Origin: Methylobacterium platani
GTDB lineage: Bacteria > Pseudomonadota > Alphaproteobacteria > Rhizobiales > Beijerinckiaceae
Assembly: GCF_001653715.1 (NCBI RefSeq)
Contig: NZ_LWHQ01000047.1
Coordinates: forward strand, 186,001-250,000
Reading direction: 5' to 3'
Length of the DNA stretch: 64,000 bases
How positions within the stretch are numbered: position 1 is the first letter of the stretch; the number at the start of each line of letters is the position of its first letter. The notes below the pieces were generated by a model. That model saw nothing but the letters and a program-made list of their open reading frames with translations. It had not been told where the DNA came from and searched no databases. The position numbers and the translations under genes are program-made. This document shows positions 34,741-43,164 of this stretch, piece after piece.

Positions 34741-34959
34741 TGGATTTTCAGATGACAGGGGTGATTCCTGAATATCTCCGATATGGACTGTATGAAAGTC
34801 ATATTTTTGGCATCATTTGGCAAAATTCAATTTCGATATACAAATATGATAGCATGACTTACAGCGTTTTTTCCGTTTTCGATAATATTATTTGACGGTC
34901 TTCAAAATGTTCCTTTCAGAGATGACTTGTAAATTATTCAAACGAATTTCCATTCTGGA
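34741..34959. other. AT-rich island upstream of the patatin-fusion gene
   Basis: By hand count 34741-34920 is about 34% G+C in a genome of about 70%. No convincing gene is seen on either strand. Runs such as atatttttgg and gataatattattt could bind a nucleoid silencer or hold a promoter for the patatin-fusion gene, and the composition points to recently acquired DNA. Confidence 0.75.
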
Positions 34960-35082
34960 CCTCATCCTGGGGGTGTCAGCCGATTGGAAATCGGCTGACC
35001 TCGAAGGAGGGCGCCAGGGAGTGCGGCGATGTCCGGAGCCCGCCTTCGAGGCTGCTGCAAGCAGCGGCACCTCAGGATGAGG
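34960..35082. repeat. Nested inverted-repeat element (CCTCATCCTG family)
   Basis: Three palindromes share one element. Outer arms CCTCATCCTG (34960-34969) and CAGGATGAGG (35073-35082); inner arms at 34999-35012 and 35038-35051 (14 bases, one mismatch, CCTCGAAGGAGGGC type); and a separate 11-bp perfect hairpin with a three-base loop at 34975-34985/34989-34999. Elements of this sort are widespread between genes in Methylobacterium and Bradyrhizobium relatives. From 35083 to 35254 I see nothing but the flank of the regulator gene. Confidence 0.8.
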
Positions 35083-35254
35083 GCGGGAATGGGTTGGACC
35101 GACCGCCCATCGATCTGCCTTCGCGGCCCGATCAGGCTCTCGCCCGTCAAACAGACCTCACGGCTCCATGGATCACGCCGCCGGCCGGCCACGTCTGCCG
35201 CTCGCTTCACCTCTGCCGGGCTGCGATCTCCCGACCGGGCGGGTCTCTCCCGCG

Positions 35255-36071
35255 TCACGGCCCGGCCCCCGCCCGCCTTCCGCGCATGTAGGCCTGGGGC
35301 GCGCAGCCCATGTCGCACCGGAACGCATAGACGAAGGCCGAGGTCGAGCCGTAGCCGAGCGCCATCGCGGTCCGGGTCACGTCGAGCCCGCCGCCCATCA
35401 GCTCGATCGCCTTGAACAGCCGCAGGCGGCGGCGCCAGGAGCGCAGGCTCATGCCGAGCTCGGCCTCGAAGCGCCGGGCGAGCGTGCGGCCCGACAGGCC
35501 GAGCGCCCGGCCCCACTCCTCGGGACTCCGGGAATCGGCCGGCTCGGCGTAGAGCGCCTCGCACAGGCCGGTCAGCGCCCCCCCCGCGCGGCCAGGGCAG
35601 CGCCCCCGACAGCGGCGCGGCCCGGCGGAGCTGGTCGAGGATCAGCCCGGCGACGCGGCCGGCATAGCCGCCCTCCCGGCCGTCGTCGTCAGCGTGCGCG
35701 TCCTGCCCGTCGAGCGCCGCCGCCTCGACGATCAGCGCCTGCAGCAGGGCCGAGACGCCGAACACCGTCGGCTCCCCGGGCAGGCCCCGGCCAGCGGCGT
35801 CGGCGATCCACAGGCTGCGGAACTCGGCCCCGAGCAGCGAGCCGACCCGGTGCCGGTGCCCGGTCGGCAGCCACACCGCCTGCTCGGGCGAGATCACGAA
35901 CGAGCGGCCGGCCACCGCCACGGTCAGCACGCCGGAGATGGCGTAGACGACCTGATGCCAGGGATGGGCGTGCTCCGGGAACGAGTGGCGCGCCGGGATG
36001 GCTTGCGCCCGCACCGTCAGGGGCCGGGGCGGCGCGGCGCCGGGCGGGGTCTCGATCGTCTCCCACTGCAT
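35255..36071 (-). pseudogene. AraC-family regulator with N-terminal cupin, frameshifted at a G8 tract
   Basis: The N-terminal part (36071 to about 35586) encodes MQWETIETPPG, a cupin sensor domain (HSFPEHAHPWHQVVYAISG, WLPTGHRHRVGS) and the linker ending ALPWPRGG. The C-terminal part continues in another frame: ALTGLCEALYAEPADSRSPEEWGRALGLSGRTLARRFEAELG then LRLFKAIELMGGGLDVTRTAMALGYGSTSAFVYAF, a typical AraC pair of helix-turn-helices. The frames join at eight C residues (35578-35585; G8 on the coding strand); seven would restore one open frame of about 271 residues. This is a sequencing error, a real inactivation, or a switchable tract. It is divergent from the TPR/MFS pair it may control. 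Confidence 0.82.
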
Positions 36072-36209
36072 GCGCGCCTCCAGTTTGGCAGCTATTCTAC
36101 GCGAGCTGTCTTCCCGTCGAAATACGGACAGCCGCGGCTCCGCTAAGCAGGAGAAGAATCGTGCTGTCTCGGGCTGCCGCCGGAGAAGGATCGTCGCGAG
36201 AGACCCGTC

Positions 36210-37529
36210 ATGGCCCATACCGACCGCCGCGGCCTGCCCCTGTCGACACGCTCCGCCACCGCCGCCGCGCATTACCGCGAGGGCGTCGACCTCCTGCTGG
36301 CCGCCTGGCCGGGCGCCGCGGAGGCGCTCGACGCCGCGATCGCGGCCGATCCGGACTTCGCCCTGGCCCAGGCCGCCCGGGCCCGCCTGCACGCGATGCG
36401 CACCGAACCGGCGGCGGCACGGGCCCGCATCGCGGCGGCCGCGGAATGCCTGGCGCGGGGCGGGAGCGAGCGCGAGCGGAGCCACGTCGCGGTGCTGGCG
36501 CTGGCGATCGGCGGGCAATCGGGGCCGGCGCTCGACCGGGCGCTCGCCCATCTCGAATCCTGGCCCCGCGACGCCCTGATCCTGTCGCTGCCGCTCGGCG
36601 CCTTCGGGCTCCTCGCCTTCTCGGGCCGGCCCGACCACGACCGGGCCCGGGTCGATCTCTGCGCGCGCCACGCCGCCGCCTACGACCCCGACGACTGGTG
36701 GTTCGCGGTCTCCCGCGGCTGGGCCCTGACGGAGGACGGCGCGGTGGCGCGGGGCCGGGCGCTGACCGAGCACGGCTTCGCCCTGCGGCGCGCGAACGCC
36801 AACGGGGCGCATGCCCTGTCCCACGCCCTGTTCGAGGACGGCGCCGGCCCCGAGGCCGAGGCGCTGATCGCCGGCTGGCTGCCGGGCTACGACCGCTCCG
36901 GCATCCTGCACGGCCACATCGCCTGGCACGCCGCCCTCGCGGCGCTGGAGCGCGGCGACGCGGACGGGGCCCTGGCCCTCTACGATCGGCACGTCCGCCC
37001 CGGGGCGACGGCGGGCCTGCCGCTCAACGTCGTCACCGACACGGTCTCGCTGCTCTGGCGCCTCGGCGCCTACGGCCACGCGGTCCCGGCCGGGCTGTGG
37101 GACGAGGTCCGGGCCTATGCCGAGCCCTATTTCACGCAAGCCGGCTTCGGCTTCGCCGACGCCCATATGGGCCTGCTCGCCGCCGCGACCGGCGACCGGG
37201 CGGCGGCGCAGGGACGCATCGCCGGCCTCACCGCCCTCGTCGAGGACGGCACGCTGGCGGCGGGGCCGGTGGTGCCGGCGATCTGCCGCGCGGCGCTGGC
37301 CTTCGCGGACGAGGATTACGCGGCCTGCGCGCGGCTCCTCGAGCCGGTCGCCGCAGAGGTCGTGCGGATCGGCGGCAGCGGCGCCCAGCGCGAGGTGATC
37401 GAGGACACCCGCCTCGTCGCCCTGATGCGCGCCGGCGAGGCGGGAGCCGCCCGCACCCTCCTCGATACCCGCCTCCATCGTCGCCCCTCGCCGCGCGACG
37501 CGCGCTGGCGGGCCGCGCTCCCCGCCTGA
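36210..37529 (+). CDS. TPR-like repeat protein (TTC38-like)
   Basis: A 439-residue all-helical protein with tetratricopeptide-like repeats: AAHYREGVDLLLAAWPGAAEALDAAI, DPDFALAQAARARLHAM, and further helical pairs to residue 420. The His-containing block ANGAHALSHALFEDGAGPE and HGHIAWHAALAALERGD are typical of the TTC38 family. No signal peptide. Function unknown, but it lies 11 bases upstream of an MFS transporter gene and is divergent from an AraC-type regulator, so it may take part in handling the exported or imported compound. Confidence 0.8.
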   Translation: MAHTDRRGLPLSTRSATAAAHYREGVDLLLAAWPGAAEALDAAIAADPDFALAQAARARLHAMRTEPAAARARIAAAAECLARGGSERERSHVAVLALAIGGQSGPALDRALAHLESWPRDALILSLPLGAFGLLAFSGRPDHDRARVDLCARHAAAYDPDDWWFAVSRGWALTEDGAVARGRALTEHGFALRRANANGAHALSHALFEDGAGPEAEALIAGWLPGYDRSGILHGHIAWHAALAALERGDADGALALYDRHVRPGATAGLPLNVVTDTVSLLWRLGAYGHAVPAGLWDEVRAYAEPYFTQAGFGFADAHMGLLAAATGDRAAAQGRIAGLTALVEDGTLAAGPVVPAICRAALAFADEDYAACARLLEPVAAEVVRIGGSGAQREVIEDTRLVALMRAGEAGAARTLLDTRLHRRPSPRDARWRAALPA

Positions 37530-37540
37530 GAGAGATCCCG

Positions 37541-38761
37541 ATGTCGAATCCCGCCGCCCCGCTCCCCGGGACGAGCCTCCCCGCCGCGACCGGCACCGGC
37601 AACGTCCTGCGCCTCGCCGTCGCGCAGGCGCTCGCCGGCGCCAACTCGGTGGTGGTCTACGCCACCGGCGCCGTCATCGGCAGCCGGCTGGCGCCGGATC
37701 CGGCGCTCGCCACCCTGCCGATCTCGATCTTCGTCGTCGGCATGGCCGCCTGCACCCTGCCGGCCGGGCGCATCGCCCGGGCCTACGGCCGCCGCACCGC
37801 GTTCCTCGCCGGCACCGGCAGCGGGGTGCTCGTCGGCCTGCTGGCGGCGCTCGCGGTGGTGCTGTCGTCGTTCTGGCTCTTCTGCCTCGCGACCTTCTTC
37901 GGCGGCGCCTACGCGGCGGTGGTGCTGTCGTTCCGCTTCGCCGCCGCCGATTGCGTCGCGCCCGAGCGCCGGCCGCGCGCCCTCTCGGCGGTGATGGCCG
38001 GGGGCGTGTTCGCCGGCATCATCGGGCCGCAGCTCGTCAGCCACACCATGTCGTTGTGGCCCTCGCACGCCTTCGCCGCGACGTTCCTCGCCCAGGCCGC
38101 GGTGGCGGTGCTGTCGGCGGTCGTGCTGATGGGCGTGCGGCTGCCGGGGCCGACCCGGGCCGAGATCTCCGGCGGCCGCCCGCTCGGCACGATTGCCCGC
38201 CAGCCCCGCTTCGTCACCGCGGTGCTGTGCGGGGTGGTGTCCTACCTCCTGATGAACTTCCTGATGACCGCGGCCCCCCTGGCGATGCACCTGTGCGGCT
38301 TCACGCAGGCCGACGCCAATCTCGGCCTGCAATGGCACGTGATCGCGATGTACGCCCCGAGCTTCGTCACCGGGCGGCTGATCGCCCGGTTCGGTGCGCC
38401 CTCCGTCGTCGCGGCGGGGCTGGCGCTCACCGCGACGGCGGCGATCGTCGGGCTGTCGGGCCTGGATCTGGCCCATTTCTGGGCCTTCCTGGTCCTGCTC
38501 GGCCTCGGCTGGAACTTCGGCTTCGTCGGCGCCTCCGCGATGGTGCTCGAGTGCCACCGGCCGGAGGAGCGGACCCGGGTGCAGTCGCTCAACGACTTCG
38601 TGGTGTTCGGCACGATGGCGGTCGGCTCGTTCTCCTCCGGCGGCCTGCTGGCGCATTACGGCTGGGACGTGGTGCTGTGGGTGTCGTTCGGGCCGCTCGC
38701 CGTGGCGGTCGCGGCGCTCGCCCTCGCGGCGGCGTCGCGGCCGGCGCCCGCGGCGGGCTGA
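37541..38761 (+). CDS. MFS transporter
   Basis: A 406-residue major facilitator with about 12 membrane helices. The loop 2-3 motif reads GRIARAYGRRTAFLAG and a central loop (about 195-215) separates the two six-helix halves. NFGFVGASAMVLECHRPEERTRVQSLNDF in the second half is typical of drug/sugar-efflux-like MFS proteins. It is translated right after the TPR gene and ends five bases before the convergent DUF971 gene. Substrate unknown. Confidence 0.9.
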   Translation: MSNPAAPLPGTSLPAATGTGNVLRLAVAQALAGANSVVVYATGAVIGSRLAPDPALATLPISIFVVGMAACTLPAGRIARAYGRRTAFLAGTGSGVLVGLLAALAVVLSSFWLFCLATFFGGAYAAVVLSFRFAAADCVAPERRPRALSAVMAGGVFAGIIGPQLVSHTMSLWPSHAFAATFLAQAAVAVLSAVVLMGVRLPGPTRAEISGGRPLGTIARQPRFVTAVLCGVVSYLLMNFLMTAAPLAMHLCGFTQADANLGLQWHVIAMYAPSFVTGRLIARFGAPSVVAAGLALTATAAIVGLSGLDLAHFWAFLVLLGLGWNFGFVGASAMVLECHRPEERTRVQSLNDFVVFGTMAVGSFSSGGLLAHYGWDVVLWVSFGPLAVAVAALALAAASRPAPAAG

Positions 38762-38765
38762 TCCG

Positions 38766-39146
38766 TCAGCGCCGCCGCGCCGGCTCCCGGCTCAGGTTCC
38801 GGGCCGCCAGCTCCTCCTCGTAGCGGGAGAACCGCGTCGCCTGCTCCTCGCCGAGGCGGCGCAGGAAGTCGAAGGCGTAGATTCCGGTATCGTGCATGTC
38901 GTCGAAGGTGAGCTTGACGGCGTAGTTGCCGATGGGCGCCACCGCCAGGATCTCGACCTCGCGCTTGCCCGGAATCCATTTCCGCTCCGAGGGGGCGTGG
39001 CCCTGGACCTCGGCCGAGGGGCTCTCGACCCGCAGGTACTCCGCCGGCAGGGCGTAGGCCGCGCCGCTGGCATACGCGACGTGGAGGGTGCGCTTGTCGC
39101 GCGACAGCCGGATCTCGGTCGGCCAGTCGGCCTGCTCGTCGGTCAT
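38766..39146 (-). CDS. DUF971 (gamma-butyrobetaine hydroxylase-like N-terminal) protein
   Basis: A 126-residue protein with the DUF971 fold: WPTEIRLSRDKRTLHVAYASGAAYALPAEYLRVESPSAEVQGH, then VEILAVAPIGNYAVKLTFDDMHDTGIYAFDFLRRLG. In eukaryotes this is a zinc-binding N-terminal module of carnitine-synthesis enzymes; the bacterial stand-alone form is often linked to Fe-S or Moco genes, and here it is divergent from moaA with 107 bases between. I set the start at the ATG after GGGAGA (39146), not the ATG nine codons upstream. The zinc-binding cysteines of the human domain are not present. Confidence 0.88.
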   Translation of the reverse strand: MTDEQADWPTEIRLSRDKRTLHVAYASGAAYALPAEYLRVESPSAEVQGHAPSERKWIPGKREVEILAVAPIGNYAVKLTFDDMHDTGIYAFDFLRRLGEEQATRFSRYEEELAARNLSREPARRR

Positions 39147-39253
39147 GGGTGCGTCTCCCTGCACATCAGGCACAACTTGCCCGTGGTCCCGCGAGCGCTC
39201 ATATGCAGGCTGGCATCCGGCCGCCAGAGCCGCGTCGCGAGGATAGTGTTCGC

Positions 39254-40303
39254 ATGTGGGGTCCCCGTACCGACGATCCGATGCCGGCGGCGTCCGTGCC
39301 GGCGCGGCCGGCGCCGCTGATCGATCCGTTCCAGCGGGCGATCACCTACCTGCGCGTCTCGGTCACCGATCGCTGCGACCTGCGTTGCGTCTACTGCATG
39401 TCCGAGGACATGGCGTTCCTGCCCAAGCGCGACCTGCTCACGCTGGAGGAACTGGACCGGGTCTGCTCGGTCTTCGTCGCCCGCGGCGTGAGGAAGCTGC
39501 GCATCACCGGCGGCGAGCCGCTGGTGCGGCGGGACATCATGCGGCTGTTCCGCAACCTCTCGCGCCACCTCGAATCCGGGGCGCTGGAGGAGATGACGCT
39601 GACCACCAACGGCACGCGCCTGCGCCAGCACGCCGCCGAGCTCGCCGCTCTCGGCATGCGCCGGATCAACGTCTCGCTCGACACCCTCGACCCGGCGAAA
39701 TTCCGGGCGATCACCCGGCGCGGCGACCTCGACACGGTGCTCGACGGCATCGCGGCGGCGCGCGAGGCGGGCCTGAAGGTCAAGATCAACGCGGTGGCGC
39801 TGAAGGGCGTCAACGAGGACGAGATCCCCGCCATGCTCGCCTGGGCCCACGGGCTCGGCATGGAGATGACGCTGATCGAGGTGATGCCGCTCGGCGACAT
39901 CGAGCCCGACCGCGTCGACCAGTTCCTGCCGCTCTCGGTGGTGCGCGAGCGCCTGTCCGAGCGCCTCACCCTCACCCCGCTTCCCGACCGCACCGGCGGT
40001 CCCGCCCGCTACGTGCGGGTGGAGGAGACCGGCGGGCGGCTCGGCTTCATCACCCCGCTCACCCATAATTTCTGCGAGAGCTGCAACCGGGTCCGCCTGA
40101 CCTGCACCGGCCAACTCTACCTGTGCCTCGGCCAGGAGGACGCCGCCGACCTGCGGGCGGCGCTGCGCGCCTCCCCCGACGATGCCGTGGTGGCCGAGGC
40201 GATCCGGGAGGCGATCACCCGCAAGCCGAAGGGCCACGACTTCGTCATCGCGCGGGCGGCGAAGCCCGCGGTGCCGCGGCACATGAGCACGACGGGGGGG
40301 TGA
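39254..40303 (+). CDS. moaA: GTP 3',8-cyclase MoaA
   Basis: Radical SAM enzyme that begins molybdenum cofactor synthesis by converting GTP to 3',8-cyclo-7,8-dihydro-GTP. The 349-residue protein has the radical SAM motif in TDRCDLRCVYCMSE, KLRITGGEPLVRRD, the second cluster motif in NFCESCNRVRLTCTG, and the essential C-terminal Gly-Gly (MSTTGG). Start taken at the ATG at 39254, with GAGGAT upstream; an ATG nine codons on is possible. It is monocistronic; mobA is 37 kb away. Confidence 0.95.
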   Translation: MWGPRTDDPMPAASVPARPAPLIDPFQRAITYLRVSVTDRCDLRCVYCMSEDMAFLPKRDLLTLEELDRVCSVFVARGVRKLRITGGEPLVRRDIMRLFRNLSRHLESGALEEMTLTTNGTRLRQHAAELAALGMRRINVSLDTLDPAKFRAITRRGDLDTVLDGIAAAREAGLKVKINAVALKGVNEDEIPAMLAWAHGLGMEMTLIEVMPLGDIEPDRVDQFLPLSVVRERLSERLTLTPLPDRTGGPARYVRVEETGGRLGFITPLTHNFCESCNRVRLTCTGQLYLCLGQEDAADLRAALRASPDDAVVAEAIREAITRKPKGHDFVIARAAKPAVPRHMSTTGG

Positions 40304-40309
40304 CGCCCC

Positions 40310-42034
40310 TCAGATCCTGAAGCCCATCCGCAACGCCCCCCAGTGCCGGCCATGCACCCGGACCGGCGCCGCCACCTCGCGCAGGGGCTGGCGGCCGGCC
40401 TCGTCCTGCGGGCAGGCCTGGACCAGGAAGGCCCGGGTCGAGCGGGCGGCGGAGAGCCCGATCCGGTCGTCGTAGAGCCGGCGCTGGCGGGCGTGCAGTG
40501 CGTTCCAGGCCGGATCGCCGGTCCGCGGCGCCTGGGCCTGGGCGCGGTTGTGGACCGGGGCGTAGCCGTTGCGGTCGACCGCGATGCAGAAGGCGGTGCG
40601 CGGATCGGCGAGCAGCAGCGGCTCGAGGATCGGCGGCAGGATGTCCTCCAGGGCCGGTACGGCGGCCGTCAGGTAGTGCGGCGGCTCGATTCCGGCGACC
40701 GGGCGGTAACGGGTGTCGAACAGGGCGTGGTGGGCGAGCCGGCCGGCGGCCAGGGCCTGTTCCAGCGCCCCGCCGACGGCCTCGGCGCCGCCCTGCACGC
40801 CCGCGATCAGCGGCCGGTTCTCCTCCTCGATCGCCACGAGCGCGTCGCGCATCCGCGCCTCGGAGGCCGGATCGAAGGTGCAGTGCAGGCCGCGCGGGCT
40901 CGTGCCGACGACCTGAACCTGGATCCGGCCGATGCCGCGCAGGTCGAGGGAGAGCCGCGCGCCGGTGGCCGCACCGCAGCCCTCCGGCGGCGTCAGGAGC
41001 AGCCCGCCGCGGCTGAGATCGAGCACCCGCCCGAGGCCCCAGTTGCCGACCCGGGCCGAGAGGTCGACGGGATAGCGGTCGTGCACCCGCCGGTCGCCGA
41101 TCTCGGCCTGGCGCAGGGACGCGACGGTGCGCCCGGCAAGCCCGCCGGCGAGGCCCGCGACGCCGGCCCCGACGGATTCGGCGGCCTGCATGCGCCGGGC
41201 CGCCTCGCCGGCGGCCGTCGCCGCGGCGGCGGCGTCGTGGCCGAGATCGTCGGCGGCGTCGGCGAGGGCTTGCGCCTCGCCGGCGAGGCGCCGGGCGGCG
41301 TCGGCCTGGGCGCCGGCCGCCGTGCCGGTGGTCGCGAAGGCCGGGCGCAGGCAGGCGAGCGAGGTCGCGACGCTGCCCATCGCCACCGCGCCGGGGCCGG
41401 AGAGGCGGCGGCTCAGGGCCCGCACCTCCTCCACCGCCCGGGCGGCATCGCCCGACAGGAGCTTGATCTCCTCCGCCATCTGCCAGAGCGGCCCGCCGGC
41501 CGTGCCGGCGCGGGCCGCCTCGACGGTGGCGTTGAGGGCGAGGCGGTTCGCCTGCCGCGCCAGGGTCGCCGCCGCCTCGACGACGCGGGCGGCGTCCTGC
41601 GCGGCCGCAGCCATCTCGGCCTCCAGCATCCGGCTCTGCGCGTCGGTGCGCGCGAGGTGGCGGCCGGCCTGGACCAGCACGCCGGCGAGCCCCTCGGATT
41701 CGGTCGCCAGCGTCTCGGCGGAGATGCCGAGGGCGCGGCCCTGCCCGCCCGCCTCGCCGGCCCGGGCGCCGAGCGCCTCGAGGCTGCGGGCGAGGGCGGC
41801 GGCATCCGCCGCGGCGGCCGCGGTCTCGGCGCAGCCGTCCCGGGCGGCGACCCCGACGGCGCGGGCGGCCCGCACCAGTTCCGCCTCGACCCGGTCGACG
41901 GCGTCGCGCCCGGCTCGCCCCGCGTCGCGGTCCGGCCCCTCGGCCGCCGGGCCTGCGACGGGAAGCGGCGGCAGGATCTCGACCGCGTCGGCGCGGTCGC
42001 GATTCGGGGAGGACGGGCGAAAGCTCAGGCGCAT
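40310..42034 (-). CDS. Soluble chemoreceptor-like protein with central PilZ domain
   Basis: A 574-residue cytosolic protein with no membrane helix. Residues about 40-300 are Ala-rich helices of an MCP signalling kind, with ATLARQANRLALNATVEAARAG and WQMAEEIKLLSGDAARAVEEVRALSRRL matching the MCP tip. A PilZ domain follows (about 315-400) with c-di-GMP-binding motifs RRVHDRYPVDLSARVG (RxxxR-like) and LDLSRGGLLL (DxSxxG). The last 150 residues (FCIAVDRNGYAPVHN, RQRRLYDDRIGLSAARSTRAFL, VRVHGRHWGALRMGF) are a Cache-like sensor found at the C-terminus of some alphaproteobacterial MCPs. It may link c-di-GMP to chemotaxis. Stop lies six bases from moaA (convergent). Confidence 0.85.
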   Translation of the reverse strand: MRLSFRPSSPNRDRADAVEILPPLPVAGPAAEGPDRDAGRAGRDAVDRVEAELVRAARAVGVAARDGCAETAAAAADAAALARSLEALGARAGEAGGQGRALGISAETLATESEGLAGVLVQAGRHLARTDAQSRMLEAEMAAAAQDAARVVEAAATLARQANRLALNATVEAARAGTAGGPLWQMAEEIKLLSGDAARAVEEVRALSRRLSGPGAVAMGSVATSLACLRPAFATTGTAAGAQADAARRLAGEAQALADAADDLGHDAAAAATAAGEAARRMQAAESVGAGVAGLAGGLAGRTVASLRQAEIGDRRVHDRYPVDLSARVGNWGLGRVLDLSRGGLLLTPPEGCGAATGARLSLDLRGIGRIQVQVVGTSPRGLHCTFDPASEARMRDALVAIEEENRPLIAGVQGGAEAVGGALEQALAAGRLAHHALFDTRYRPVAGIEPPHYLTAAVPALEDILPPILEPLLLADPRTAFCIAVDRNGYAPVHNRAQAQAPRTGDPAWNALHARQRRLYDDRIGLSAARSTRAFLVQACPQDEAGRQPLREVAAPVRVHGRHWGALRMGFRI

Positions 42035-42209
42035 GGCGGGATGAGAGCGCGCCGCACTTAAAAGCCGGTTAACCCTGACGCTGGGTTACCGCGGCGCCGG
42101 GTGCCGGGTTCCGCACCGTGAGGGACGAGTTGCGCCGGCAGGCGCGGCCGTGGCAGGGTCCGGCCACCGATCGAGATCATCGTCCCGTACCATGAGAGAT
42201 CACCGCCGG

Positions 42210-43043
42210 ATGAGCCGCCTGCTCTCCCGCCTCCTGCTCCTGTCGCTGCTGGCCGCCGGGCCCGCCCTCGCCGAGGAAGCCGCCCCTCCGAAGCCCCCCG
42301 CCCCTTCGCATTCCCCCGCGACTCCGAGTTCCCCCGCCCCTCTGCCCTCCCCGGTGCGCATCGCCACCGAGGGCGGCCGCCCGCCGTTCAACTACGTCGA
42401 GGACGGCAAGCCGGCCGGGTTCGAGGTCGAGCTGGCCCAGGCCCTGTGCGCGGAGGCCCGGCTCGCCTGCACCCTCGTGCTCCACCAGTGGGACGGCATC
42501 ATCAAGGGGCTGGAGGCCGGCGAGTACGACGCCGTCATGGCCACGATGGCGATCACCCCGAAGCGGGCCGCCCGCATCGCCTTCAGCACGCCGTACCTGC
42601 GGATCCCGTTCGCCTACGTGGCGCGGCGCGAGACCTCGCTGCCGAATCCCTCGCCGGCCACCCTGCGGGGGCGGGCGATCGGCGTGGCGGCGCACGGGCC
42701 GCAGGTCGCCTACCTGGAGCAGCGGGTGCCCGGCGCCGAGATCCGCACCTTCGACACTCTCGCCGACGCGACCCTCGACCTGCGGGCCGGCCGGGTCGAC
42801 CTCGTGCTGGGCGACAAGCTCGACCTCGCGAACTTCCTGGCGCGGCCCGAGGGCGAGGCCTGCTGCCGCCTCGTCGGCGACGTCGCCCCGGGCGAGCCGC
42901 TGCTCGGCGAGGGCGTCGGCATCGGCCTGCGCAAGGGCGACGGTGCCTTGCGCGCGGCGTTCGAGCGGGCGCTCGCCGCACTGATCGCCGACGGGCGCTA
43001 CGACCGCATCCGGGCGAAATACATCCCGTTCGACACGAAGTGA
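42210..43043 (+). CDS. Periplasmic amino-acid-type solute-binding protein (SBP family 3)
   Basis: A 277-residue secreted protein: signal peptide (LLLLSLLAAGPALAEE), an unusual Pro/Ser-rich spacer (about 24-48), then the SBP_bac_3 domain with VRIATEGGRPPFNYVEDGKPAGFEVELAQALC, WDGIIKGLEAGEYDAVMATMAITPKRA and VDLVLGDKLDLANFL. Similar to lysine/arginine/ornithine-binding proteins. No permease or ATPase genes are adjacent, so its transporter is encoded elsewhere. The start is at 42210; an ATG six codons upstream (42192) is also in frame. Confidence 0.88.
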   Translation: MSRLLSRLLLLSLLAAGPALAEEAAPPKPPAPSHSPATPSSPAPLPSPVRIATEGGRPPFNYVEDGKPAGFEVELAQALCAEARLACTLVLHQWDGIIKGLEAGEYDAVMATMAITPKRAARIAFSTPYLRIPFAYVARRETSLPNPSPATLRGRAIGVAAHGPQVAYLEQRVPGAEIRTFDTLADATLDLRAGRVDLVLGDKLDLANFLARPEGEACCRLVGDVAPGEPLLGEGVGIGLRKGDGALRAAFERALAALIADGRYDRIRAKYIPFDTK

Positions 43044-43164
43044 CGCCCGCCCTCCACGACCGCGATCGACCGTGGAGGGAGGGCACGCTCGTTTGACGGG
43101 CCCGGGGCCGGCTCACTACACCGGAGGCCGACCGCCGGAACACCGGCGTGGGAGGAGCGAGCGC

